Source of the DNA: a bacterium
GTDB lineage: Bacteria > Zhuqueibacterota > QNDG01 > JAGLOF01
Assembly: GCA_016934955.1 (NCBI GenBank)
Contig: JAFGRY010000009.1
Location: 62,001-126,000 of the forward strand
Length of the DNA: 64,000 nucleotides
Direction: 5' to 3'
The notes beneath the pieces are model-generated. The model made no database searches. It saw only the letters and a list, made by a program, of their open reading frames with translations, and had not been told where the DNA came from. The position numbers and the translations under genes are program-made. Below are positions 37,122-45,753 of the stretch, piece by piece (the stretch's first letter is position 1; every line of letters starts with the position of its first letter).

Positions 37122-38349
37122 TATCGTTCTGCTGCTGGTGTGCATTGGCCTCTCGGCCTTTTTTTCCGGGACGGAAACGGCTTTTGTCACCGCCCGGCAC
37201 ATTACATTCCTCATCTGGATCAAACAGGAGAAGCGGGGGGCGAAAGAGGTCTACGAGTTCCTTCAGAAACCGGAACAGTATCTCACGACCACGCTGGTCG
37301 GCAACAATATCGCTGTTGTCGCCGCGTCTGCACTCATTACTGTTTCACTGAAGGACAGTTTTTCCGGCTGGCAGATATCGCTGATCGGCACGTCCGTCTT
37401 GCTTGTGTTCGGAGAGATCATACCCAAATTCATCGGCCGGGAAATGGCGAACACCATTTCTCTCTACAGCTATAAACCCCACCGCGCGTTTCACCATCTG
37501 TTTTCTCCGGTCATCTGGGTTGTCAAACACATTACCGGCGCGGTCCTGGCGCTGTTTCGCATACGAAGCGAGACAATGTACAGTTATTTTTCCCGTGATG
37601 ATCTCAATATTCTCGTTCATGAGGGAGAGGAGACCGGCCTGATCAATCGGGATGAACGCCGCAAGATCTCGCGCATGGTGATACGGGGACGCAAGACGGT
37701 GCACGAAGTGATGATCCCCAGAACGGAGATCACGTTCATTTCCAGGGACGCGTCTCTTCATGATGCGGCGCGCCAATTTCTTCAGTCCGGATTTTCCCGG
37801 CTGCCGGTGATTGCCGGGGATATCGACAATATAAGCGGTATGGTGTATGTGTCGGATCTGCTCTGCCGGAAACCCGCGACCCTGGAGGACATCATCCGCG
37901 AGATCCTCTATGTCCCGGAATCGATGAACATGATGAACCTGCTGCACAGCATGCGAAAAAACGGTGTCACCATGGCGGTGGCCGTGGATGAATACGGCGG
38001 CACGGCCGGACTGGTGACCGTGGAGGATCTGGTCGAAGAGTTTTTCGGCGCCATCGAAGATGAATATGATGACCGCAGGGACAGGGTGACCAGGGTCGGA
38101 GAAACCAGGCTCGACGTCAACGCCCGGATTGAAATCGACGAGTTAAACGACCGCTTCCATCTGGGCCTCCAGACCGGAGACTATCAGACGCTGGCCGGTC
38201 TCATCACCACCAGGCTGGGCCGCATCCCCCGCAGGGGGGAGAAAATCATGCTGGCCAATTGCACCCTGATCGTACTCGCCGCCCAGCATCACAGGATCAC
38301 CCGTGTGCGGATACTCCTGCGTAAACCGAACGCTCCCGCGAGCGGTTAA
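37111..38349 (+). CDS. CNNM/CorC-type membrane protein with CBS domains
   Basis: The 412-residue product has the order DUF21/CNNM membrane domain (about 1-180, SAFFSGTETAFV start), a paired CBS domain (about 190-310, VMIPRTEITFI and AVDEYGGTAGLVTVEDLVEE) and a CorC_HlyC C-terminal domain (about 325-405). Relatives transport or sense Mg2+/Co2+; the 'hemolysin' label is historical. It overlaps yigZ by 11 bp and its stop overlaps the convergent oxidoreductase gene by 4 bp. Confidence 0.9.
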   Translation: MISDIVLLLVCIGLSAFFSGTETAFVTARHITFLIWIKQEKRGAKEVYEFLQKPEQYLTTTLVGNNIAVVAASALITVSLKDSFSGWQISLIGTSVLLVFGEIIPKFIGREMANTISLYSYKPHRAFHHLFSPVIWVVKHITGAVLALFRIRSETMYSYFSRDDLNILVHEGEETGLINRDERRKISRMVIRGRKTVHEVMIPRTEITFISRDASLHDAARQFLQSGFSRLPVIAGDIDNISGMVYVSDLLCRKPATLEDIIREILYVPESMNMMNLLHSMRKNGVTMAVAVDEYGGTAGLVTVEDLVEEFFGAIEDEYDDRRDRVTRVGETRLDVNARIEIDELNDRFHLGLQTGDYQTLAGLITTRLGRIPRRGEKIMLANCTLIVLAAQHHRITRVRILLRKPNAPASG

Positions 38350-39953
38350 TCCGATTGATATTTCTTCATGAGAGCGGCTGCGGCGGCCATCCCGTCCAGG
38401 GCTGAACTGACAATCCCCCCGGCATATCCCGCGCCTTCCCCTGCGGGAAACAGGTTCTCAGTGCTTACCGACATTCCCGTACTGCTGTCTCTGAGTATGC
38501 GTACGGGACTGGAGCTGCGTGTTTCAGCCGCGTAAACCGTGACCTGATCGGCATCCAGTCCGCGGAAATTCCGGATCATCGGCGGGATTGCCGAGATGAG
38601 CGTTTCATACACGACGGAAGGAAGAATCCCGCCGACATCCGCCGGTTTGGAACGCCTGCAGCTGTGCTCAGGGCTGATGCTGCTGCTGCCGGAGCTGTTG
38701 AGAAAATCCGTGAGACGTGATGCGGGCAGTGAAAAATCTCCGCCGCCGGCGCTGAATGCCGCTGATTCGATCTGCTCCTGAAACCTGCAGCCCTGCAGAA
38801 CCGGGTGCCTGCTCTCAGGGGCTGCGGAAAAGTCGCCGGGAGAGACGGGAACAAGAAAAGCCGCATTGGCGTTGATGCCTGCACGGGCCGAAAGGCTCAT
38901 GCCGTTGGATGTCACCATACCCTGTGTCGAGGCGCAGGGGAGGACCTCCCCGCCGGGACACATGCAGAATGTATAACAGGAACGCGTCGAACCGTGCGCC
39001 TTTCTTGTCAGGCGGAAGCTGGCGGCCTCCAGTCCGGGCGTACCGGCGTAGCGGCCGAATGTGTGCCTGTTTACAATCCTTTGGGGAATTTCCAGGCGGA
39101 CACCGACGGCGAACGGCTTTTGTTCCAGGGCGGTTCCCGACTCCGCCAGGACCCGGTACAGCTCTCGTGCGCTGTGCCCCGCGGCAATGATTCCATAGTC
39201 GGCGGGGACCGGCTTTCCGTTTACCACAACTCCTTTGAAAATACCCTGTTCGATCAGAATCCCCGATACGGCAGCGTTGAACCTGATGGTGCCCCCCAAT
39301 GAAATGATTCGATCTCTCAAGCGGGGGATGATGGCGTGCAGACGGTCGCTCCCCAGATGGGGCTCAGCATCGATGAGAATCGATTCCGGAGCGCCGCACT
39401 CCGCCAGAACGGTAAAAAAGCGGCGGATCGTTCGGCGGTCTTTGTGACGGGAGGTCAGTTTTCCGTCGGAATAAAGCCCCGCGCCGCCCTCTCCAAAAAG
39501 AATATTGCTGGCGGGATCGAGATCACCTGTTTTTAAAAACCGGTGAATCGTTTTTGCCCGGGTTTCCGCACGGTCACCCTGTTCCACGATGACCGGTTTC
39601 AGCCCGTTTTCAGCAAGAACCAGTGCGGCCATCAGACCGGCAGGTCCCGCCCCGACGATGAGCGGAGACAAACGGCCCGGCCGCAGGCCCGAATGCAGAG
39701 TGCCGGGACCCGGAATCTCCTCCGAATGGACGGCGGTCATGAGCCCGCTTATATTCGCCGGCAGGGGCGCGGCGGCGGTAAATTCAACGATCAGATTGTA
39801 CCGGGGCTCCCGGCGGGCGTCAAGGGAACGGCGAATGACCGTGCACTGCAGCAATTGCTCCTTCAGCAGACCGGTCCGGGCAAGCACCGCCTGTCTTACA
39901 TCCTCTTCCGTATAGGAAAGCGGAACCTTTATTTCCTGCACACGATAGTTCAT
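38346..39953 (-). CDS. FAD-dependent oxidoreductase (COG2509 type)
   Basis: The 535-residue flavoprotein has an N-terminal ferredoxin-like extension (about 1-85) and the dinucleotide-binding motif VGAGPAGLMAALVLAENG (about 98-115). NILFGEGGAGLYSDGKLTSR and GEGAGYAGGIVSSALDGMAAA are characteristic of this uncharacterised dehydrogenase group. The electron partner is unknown. It lies downstream of the parvulin operon but behind a terminator. Confidence 0.85.
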   Translation of the reverse strand: MNYRVQEIKVPLSYTEEDVRQAVLARTGLLKEQLLQCTVIRRSLDARREPRYNLIVEFTAAAPLPANISGLMTAVHSEEIPGPGTLHSGLRPGRLSPLIVGAGPAGLMAALVLAENGLKPVIVEQGDRAETRAKTIHRFLKTGDLDPASNILFGEGGAGLYSDGKLTSRHKDRRTIRRFFTVLAECGAPESILIDAEPHLGSDRLHAIIPRLRDRIISLGGTIRFNAAVSGILIEQGIFKGVVVNGKPVPADYGIIAAGHSARELYRVLAESGTALEQKPFAVGVRLEIPQRIVNRHTFGRYAGTPGLEAASFRLTRKAHGSTRSCYTFCMCPGGEVLPCASTQGMVTSNGMSLSARAGINANAAFLVPVSPGDFSAAPESRHPVLQGCRFQEQIESAAFSAGGGDFSLPASRLTDFLNSSGSSSISPEHSCRRSKPADVGGILPSVVYETLISAIPPMIRNFRGLDADQVTVYAAETRSSSPVRILRDSSTGMSVSTENLFPAGEGAGYAGGIVSSALDGMAAAAALMKKYQSD

Positions 39954-39966
39954 GGGTGTTCTTCAC

Positions 39967-40009
39967 AAAAAAACCTCCCGCCCGGACAGGTGGCCCGGAA
40001 ACGGGAGGT
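39967..40009 (-). terminator. Terminator of the mfd-parvulin operon
   Basis: On the minus strand an 8-bp stem (40009-40002 with 39980-39973), reinforced by an inner 4-bp CCGG stem, is followed by seven U residues (39973-39967). It separates the surA-like gene from the FAD oxidoreductase. Confidence 0.85.
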
Positions 40010-40035
40010 GTGACACCGGTATAAATGGAGCCGCC

Positions 40036-41328
40036 CTATTCGAGCAGATCCCGTTTTATTTCTATGTGGATTTCTTTTTTGAGATCTTCGATCCAGTTCA
40101 GAAAAACCTTGTTCTTCTTTTGAGCCAGGGCCGCGTTTTTCAACTGTTCATAATCTTCCGCGAGAGAGAACGGCCGCTGTTTCTGTTCATCTTCTTTAAG
40201 CACTATGTGATATCCGAACGGGGTCTTGAACGGCATGGAAATTTCACCGACCTCGAGCGTGTCGACAGCGTCGGCAAATACGGGTATCTGCATGTTCTGA
40301 ACGGACGTCCAGCCGACATCGCCGCCGATATCAGCGGTTGTCGCATCCTCGGAGTACAGTGCGGCCAGAGAATCGAAGGATGCGCCGGCGAGGATCTGCT
40401 TGCGCAGGTCGGTGATGAGGGCGACCGTTGCCTGTTCATCTTCCATCGTCTCAAGAATTTTTACGAATATATGGGCGACATGGACCCGGTCTCCACGGTT
40501 TTCGATACATTTAATAATATGAAGACCGACATCGGTTCTGACAATGGGTGATATTTCTCCGTCTTTAAGTCTGAAGGCTGCGTTTTCAAACTCTTCAAAT
40601 ATGTCACCACGCTCGATAAAGCCGAGATCTCCGCCGTCTGCGGCGGTCCCGGGATCTTCTGAAAAAGTTTTGGCCAGCGCCTCAAACGATTCCCCCTGAT
40701 CCAGCCGGGCCTTGATGCCTCTCATTTTTTCCATCGCTTTCTGATAGGCTTCGCCTCCTGCCTTGATGCCTATGAGGATGTGGCGTATTTTCACCATTTC
40801 CTGTTTTTCCGGAAGGGAGTCTTTCATGGTATTGTAGAATTCCTCCACTTCCTGAGGATAGATTTTCACGTCCATCAGTTTCATCTGCTGTACTTTCTGA
40901 ACGATCATATAGTCTTTCAGCTCAGCCCGGAATTTCTTTTTGATTTCCCGCAGGGGGGCGTCGAATGTCCGCTCCAGGTTTTCAACGGATCCGGCCTGCT
41001 CGATAAACGCTTCCATACGTGACTCGAGGTCGGCGTCAATCTGCGAATCTTCCACCGTAATCGTGTCTTGTTTGGCTTTGATGAGAAGAATTTTCTGGCT
41101 TATAAGCTCCTCGAGCATGTCGTCCTTCAGCTGAGCGAAGGCGGGAGAGGTCACGGAGATATTCTGCTGGGCGGCAACCTGCTGTGCCTTCTGCATGATC
41201 TCGCTTTTAAGAATGATTTTATCTCCAACGACTGCGACCACCGCATCAATCACTTCCTGCCCGGATACGGGTGTCCCTGCTGCGGCGGCGATCAGGAGGG
41301 CTGCGATACAAATTCTATAGCGTTTCAT
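40036..41328 (-). CDS. SurA-like periplasmic peptidyl-prolyl isomerase
   Basis: The 430-residue protein has a signal peptide (about 1-23), an N-terminal SurA chaperone-like helical part (about 25-170) and two parvulin domains (about 175-275 and 285-385). Their hallmark segments are VKIRHILIG, GDLGFIERGDIFEEFE, VHVAHIFVK and GGDVGW ... FGYHIV. It should assist outer-membrane protein folding. It is last in the mfd-parvulin operon, 30 bp after the preceding gene. Confidence 0.88.
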   Translation of the reverse strand: MKRYRICIAALLIAAAAGTPVSGQEVIDAVVAVVGDKIILKSEIMQKAQQVAAQQNISVTSPAFAQLKDDMLEELISQKILLIKAKQDTITVEDSQIDADLESRMEAFIEQAGSVENLERTFDAPLREIKKKFRAELKDYMIVQKVQQMKLMDVKIYPQEVEEFYNTMKDSLPEKQEMVKIRHILIGIKAGGEAYQKAMEKMRGIKARLDQGESFEALAKTFSEDPGTAADGGDLGFIERGDIFEEFENAAFRLKDGEISPIVRTDVGLHIIKCIENRGDRVHVAHIFVKILETMEDEQATVALITDLRKQILAGASFDSLAALYSEDATTADIGGDVGWTSVQNMQIPVFADAVDTLEVGEISMPFKTPFGYHIVLKEDEQKQRPFSLAEDYEQLKNAALAQKKNKVFLNWIEDLKKEIHIEIKRDLLE

Positions 41329-41358
41329 ATGTTCCTCTTGTCTGTGGTGATACCGGGG

Positions 41359-42216
41359 TTATTGCACGTTCCGGGGAACGTTCACATACACTTTCTGCCG
41401 GTTTTCAAGATTGTCTATCAGTTCAAAATAGGCAAGGCGCTCTTCATTGATTCTCAATTTGAGGGCTATGTCGTTCCGCACGGCAGAAAGAGGCAGGGTC
41501 GACCCTTTTTCCCGTTTTTCCGTTACCTTCAAAATGTGAAATCCATGTTCACTGGTGAACACTCTGCTGATTTCATCGATTCGGGCACGGGAGGCGATTC
41601 GCCAGATCTCCGGAATGACGTCGGATTCTCCGAAAAATCCCATATCGCCGCCTTCGCCCTTGAACATGCCGGTTGAATACATTTCAGCGACATCCGCGAA
41701 AGGCACTCCCTGGTCGAGGCTTTGCCTGGCAAGATCGGCATCGGTCCGGTTATTCGTCAGAATATGATACCCGTGAATTTCATCACGTTCCAGGCGGAAA
41801 TCTTCCATATGTTCTTCGTAATACATCTGTATCTGTTCTTCCGAGATGTGTATTTTCTGGGCAAATGTCTGCTCGAGCAGTTTGTTGACCAAAAAATCCT
41901 TTTTTACCCGTTCCAGTTTTTCTTCCAGGGCCTTGTCATGGTCAAGACGGAGCCTGTGGGCCTCCTGGAACATCAGTTCCCGGTGCACCCATTGCATGAT
42001 ATATTCACTTTCGCTTTCCCGCTGTTTGCCTTCCAGGGCAAGTTCCCGGTCAAGGGCGCTGCGGGTGAGCACGACGTTCCCCACAGTGGCGATAACTTCT
42101 TCCGGCTGGATTTTCCTGCTGCAGCCCGCAAAGAGCATGAAGGCGCTCAACAGGCTCAGAACAACACTACGTACCCTGGGGTTGTTTTGCGAAAACATCT
42201 GCCAAAACCTCTTCAT
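41359..42216 (-). CDS. Parvulin-type peptidyl-prolyl isomerase lipoprotein
   Basis: The 285-residue product has a lipoprotein signal (lipobox LFAGC near residue 32) and a SurA_N-like helical part. One parvulin domain (about 135-235) has HGYHILTN, GGDMGFFGESDVIPE and EHGFHILKV. The ATG at 42216 makes the gene overlap the upstream parvulin gene by 50 bp; ATG 42198 is an alternative. It is probably anchored to a membrane facing the periplasm. Confidence 0.85.
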   Translation of the reverse strand: MKRFWQMFSQNNPRVRSVVLSLLSAFMLFAGCSRKIQPEEVIATVGNVVLTRSALDRELALEGKQRESESEYIMQWVHRELMFQEAHRLRLDHDKALEEKLERVKKDFLVNKLLEQTFAQKIHISEEQIQMYYEEHMEDFRLERDEIHGYHILTNNRTDADLARQSLDQGVPFADVAEMYSTGMFKGEGGDMGFFGESDVIPEIWRIASRARIDEISRVFTSEHGFHILKVTEKREKGSTLPLSAVRNDIALKLRINEERLAYFELIDNLENRQKVYVNVPRNVQ

Positions 42217-43903
42217 TGATGACTGTTCCGGTGCGGGCTTCCTGGTCGGCGTACCAGTTATTCGTTCTCGTGTGTATCCGGTCGTTCAGCATATCCGATT
42301 GTATGCGTGCCCGGTTACGCTGCATGTCAAGGTAGTGACCGGGTTGTACGGCGAGAACAGTGATAATCGAATACCCGGACGAGTTGGAAAGCGGGATCGG
42401 CTCTGATATGTCGCCGATCTTCATCCTGAAGGCCTGCTGGCCGATCTCCCCCCAGCTCTGTTGTTTGATATATCCAAGCAACCCTTTCCGCTGGTCGTAG
42501 CCACGCCGTTCCGTGTACTGTTCCGCGAGCGGGGCCATCGCGGCGCCCTGTTTGAGCCGTGCATGCAACGCTTTCGCTGTCTCGAGATCGCTTACATGGA
42601 TTTCCCTCACCTGCCTGGTCTCGGGTTCGCGGTATTTGGTTTCCTTGTTCTTCTCATAGAATGCGGCGATTTCCGCATCGGTAAAATCGGTGCTTCCGAT
42701 GATAACCTCTTCCCGGTATTTGTCGACAATAAAGTCTCTGGAAAAGCGGTGAAACTTCGCGACAAGGTCCCGGTCCCTGTCAAGCCCGCGGTCTTTGGCA
42801 TTCTGAACAAGCAGTACAGGAAGCAGCCATCGTGAAACGTATGATTTGAGAGCGGTGCCGTCCGGAACGGAGAACCTGCTTTTAGGTCCGTATCCCGTGA
42901 TCTTACCGATAAGCCGCCTGACGGGAAACGTGCCGAACGTGTACGTTGCCAGGGGCAGATCGAGAACAGCATCCCTTTCCCTCTTGAGACCTTCGGTGAT
43001 GGCGCCCGCCGTACTGCCATATGCTGTCATTTTTGCGGCGGTTGCGCTAATCAAAGAGTCATCGTAGGCGACCTTGTACTGTTTTAGAAGTTTTTCCTGA
43101 TACTCCCTGGCAGTTTCATTAATGTCGGTCCTTTTCGCCTGCTGAAGAATGGTCATGATTCGCAGGCGCGCGGTCTTGTACGGTTCCCGCTGTTCATTGG
43201 GCTGAATATCGGTTACTTTCAGTATGTTGCACCCCATACGAGTGAAAACCGGTTTGCCGACTTCGCCTTTTTTCAGCTGGAAGGCCGCGACAGTAATCGG
43301 GTCATCGGGACGAGTCCAGCTCAGGCGGCCGATGTTCCCGCCCTTTTCCCTGGATACCGGATCCTGGGAAAATCGACGCACCATGTCGTCATAATTCGCA
43401 CCTGCCGCGATCAGGGCGTATACACTGTCGGCCACCGCCTTTACCGAGTCACGCTGCGCCGCATCCGCCATTGGCGGGAACCGGAAGAAAATGTTCTTGC
43501 TTAGGACGACGTGGCCCGAGAGTGTGTAAAAATCCCTGATGTCGGATTCTTTGATCACCCGGTTGAGCACCGCCTTGGTAAAAAGGAGGTCGAGAAGGAA
43601 GGCCTCATGATTCTCTTCAAGCACCGTGCGTATATGGTCTTTCCGGTCGAATCCATCATGCAGTGCGGCCTGATAGACCAGTTCTTTCCTTATCAGATCA
43701 GTGAGCCGGGAGCGCGCCGCTTCATAGCTTATCTGGGACAGGGACGTCTCGGCGCTTGTCTGGAGCAGATCTGTTTCCAGGTCGGCCAGGCTGATCACCG
43801 TTCCGCCCGCCCTGGCGACGGTCGGATTGCTGCGGTGACAAAACGTGAACAAAGCAGCAGCGGCGGCAATACCGACAGCGGTTGCTTTCAGAGCGTGTTT
43901 CAT
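42167..43903 (-). CDS. Large two-domain parvulin protein, copy 2
   Basis: The product is 578 residues from the ATG at 43903, preceded by GGAGGGG. A signal or lipoprotein-like leader (about 1-22) is followed by a helical region and two parvulin-like domains. The first (about 130-235) has VLSKNIFFRFP and GGNIGRLSWTRPDDP. The second (about 435-530) has VREIHVSDLETAKAL and KGLLGYIKQQSWGEIGQQAF. It is a clear tandem paralogue of the next gene upstream (43971-45704). Confidence 0.85.
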   Translation of the reverse strand: MKHALKATAVGIAAAAALFTFCHRSNPTVARAGGTVISLADLETDLLQTSAETSLSQISYEAARSRLTDLIRKELVYQAALHDGFDRKDHIRTVLEENHEAFLLDLLFTKAVLNRVIKESDIRDFYTLSGHVVLSKNIFFRFPPMADAAQRDSVKAVADSVYALIAAGANYDDMVRRFSQDPVSREKGGNIGRLSWTRPDDPITVAAFQLKKGEVGKPVFTRMGCNILKVTDIQPNEQREPYKTARLRIMTILQQAKRTDINETAREYQEKLLKQYKVAYDDSLISATAAKMTAYGSTAGAITEGLKRERDAVLDLPLATYTFGTFPVRRLIGKITGYGPKSRFSVPDGTALKSYVSRWLLPVLLVQNAKDRGLDRDRDLVAKFHRFSRDFIVDKYREEVIIGSTDFTDAEIAAFYEKNKETKYREPETRQVREIHVSDLETAKALHARLKQGAAMAPLAEQYTERRGYDQRKGLLGYIKQQSWGEIGQQAFRMKIGDISEPIPLSNSSGYSIITVLAVQPGHYLDMQRNRARIQSDMLNDRIHTRTNNWYADQEARTGTVINEEVLADVFAKQPQGT

Positions 43904-43970
43904 CGAGCCCCTCCCTGATACCCGGCATGAAATCCGTCCGCCCCATGTCAGTGAAAGCGGGATACGTGTC

Positions 43971-45704
43971 TTACTGTTTTGGGGTCTTCGGGAACAGTTC
44001 TTCAAGTGTTTCCTCGTTGATCCGGACAGGTACAGCGTTTCTCCGTTCCCGCAGCCAGGAGCCTTTCCGGTCCCTGGTGATACTGTCCTTCATGTCCTGC
44101 AGAATTTTCGCTCTGCTTTCGTTGAAATCAAGCCAGTGGGCGGGAGTGATGTTTTCTACCGTGATCAGGGAATATCCCGAACCGCCGGCCGGAGTAATCG
44201 GCTCTGAAATCATACCCTTTTTCATTTGGAAGGCCTGCACCCCGATTTCACCCCAGCTTTTTTCCCTGATGTCGCCGAGGAGGCCCTGACGTTTTTTGTA
44301 ATCCGGACGCTCCGTGTATTCGCCCGCGACAGCAGCGAAAGACGCGCCGTTCATAATTTTTTTTCTCAGCTCGTTGATCCTGGCCTGATCCTTGGAATAA
44401 ATCTCTCTTACTGTCCGGGTTTCGGGGATGCTATAGAGGCTGTCTTTTTGTGCTTCATAAAATGCACGAACGGCCTCTTCAGACGCGTCGATATCGCCGA
44501 TTATCTCATCATTCGTATACTCTGAGACCAGGTAGGCTCGTTTCGCCTGGGTGTACCGCTTCAGGAATTCCTTGTCTTTGTCGATCCCGTTATCCCTGGC
44601 GTTTTTCAGGAGTGTCAGCGTAAGAATCCAGTTGTTCAGATACAGTTTCAGCTGATCCCCATTGGTGACGGTCATTCGTCCATAGGGAGAAAATTCTGCA
44701 ATTTTTTCCATGAATTCTGATACGGTGAAGTCCTTGAACGAGAGCGTAGCGAGGGGCATGTCAAGCGTATCCGCGGATAATGCGCGCATTCTTTCGAGGA
44801 TTATCCCCGGAGTTTGTCCGGCTGAGCCCATAATTTCCGCCACAGTCTGAATCAACGAGTCATTATAGGTCAGATGATACTTTTCCAAAATGCTGTCCTG
44901 GTATTCCCTTGCGGCCTGGTCCAGTTCTTTCCTTTTCGATCGCAACAGGTCCGTCACTATTGTCCGCCGTGCTTCTTCATAGGAGGGGACATCATTGTTG
45001 ACGATGATTTCATCGGCCTTGAGAATGTGGTATCCCATCCTGTTTTTAACCGGTTTGGAGATCTCACCCTCCTTCAGCGTGAAGGCGGCATTTAACAGGG
45101 GATCATCAGAACGGGCATAGGTGAGCCTGCCGATTACCCCGCCTCTGCCGGAAGAAAGTTTGTCATTAGAGTATATTGCCGCCATTTCAGCAAAATCAGC
45201 GCCGTTTTTAAGCATGCGGTAGACGCTTTGGGCCCGGATCCGCACCGAATCGACTTGCTGTTCATTTGCCATTTCCGGGAACTTGATGAATATGTTACGG
45301 CACAACACGTATTTTTGCATATTATTGTAAAAGTTCCGTATTTCCGACTCTTTGACGATCTTATCAGCAATCAATTTTTCATACAGCATGTTGCGAAGCA
45401 TCGGCTCGTATCGTCTTTTCAGTTCCGCGGCGATTTCAGGCCGTTTATCAAATCCTTCCTCCAAGCATGCTTGATATATCAGTTCTTCCTCGATCATATT
45501 GTCAAGGCGCGATGCGGCGACATCATAGCCGACATTAGCTGACGGCACCTCGGTGCCGGCGGGTGCCAGTTTCGATTTCAAATCGTCCAGGGTTATTGTC
45601 GTATCGCCGACCGTGGCGAGATCCGGACTTTGTTTGGCACATCCGGCTAGAATCAGTATCGAAAACAAAACGATTGCGGGTGGATATTTCATTCCGCGGA
45701 CCAT
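43971..45704 (-). CDS. Large two-domain parvulin lipoprotein, copy 1
   Basis: The 577-residue product has a lipobox (LILAGC near residue 22) and a GGAGG ribosome site. Parvulin-like domains occur at about 130-235 (LCRNIFIKFPEMA, GGVIGRLTYARSDDP) and about 430-530 (VREIYSKDQARINEL, QGLLGDIREKSWGEIGVQAF). It shares order and motifs with copy 2, showing a tandem gene duplication. It is likely a periplasmic folding factor. It follows mfd by 49 bp. Confidence 0.85.
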   Translation of the reverse strand: MVRGMKYPPAIVLFSILILAGCAKQSPDLATVGDTTITLDDLKSKLAPAGTEVPSANVGYDVAASRLDNMIEEELIYQACLEEGFDKRPEIAAELKRRYEPMLRNMLYEKLIADKIVKESEIRNFYNNMQKYVLCRNIFIKFPEMANEQQVDSVRIRAQSVYRMLKNGADFAEMAAIYSNDKLSSGRGGVIGRLTYARSDDPLLNAAFTLKEGEISKPVKNRMGYHILKADEIIVNNDVPSYEEARRTIVTDLLRSKRKELDQAAREYQDSILEKYHLTYNDSLIQTVAEIMGSAGQTPGIILERMRALSADTLDMPLATLSFKDFTVSEFMEKIAEFSPYGRMTVTNGDQLKLYLNNWILTLTLLKNARDNGIDKDKEFLKRYTQAKRAYLVSEYTNDEIIGDIDASEEAVRAFYEAQKDSLYSIPETRTVREIYSKDQARINELRKKIMNGASFAAVAGEYTERPDYKKRQGLLGDIREKSWGEIGVQAFQMKKGMISEPITPAGGSGYSLITVENITPAHWLDFNESRAKILQDMKDSITRDRKGSWLRERRNAVPVRINEETLEELFPKTPKQ

Positions 45705-45724
45705 AGAACCTCCGTGAATATAAA

Positions 45725-45753
45725 GAATTAGAGTAAGTTAAAAATATAGTCAA
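45725..45753 (-). promoter_or_regulatory. Possible internal promoter for the parvulin genes
   Basis: On the minus strand TTGACT (45753-45748) and TAATTC (45730-45725) are 17 bp apart, just after the mfd stop and about 20 bp before the first parvulin start. The -10 match is weak. Confidence 0.35.
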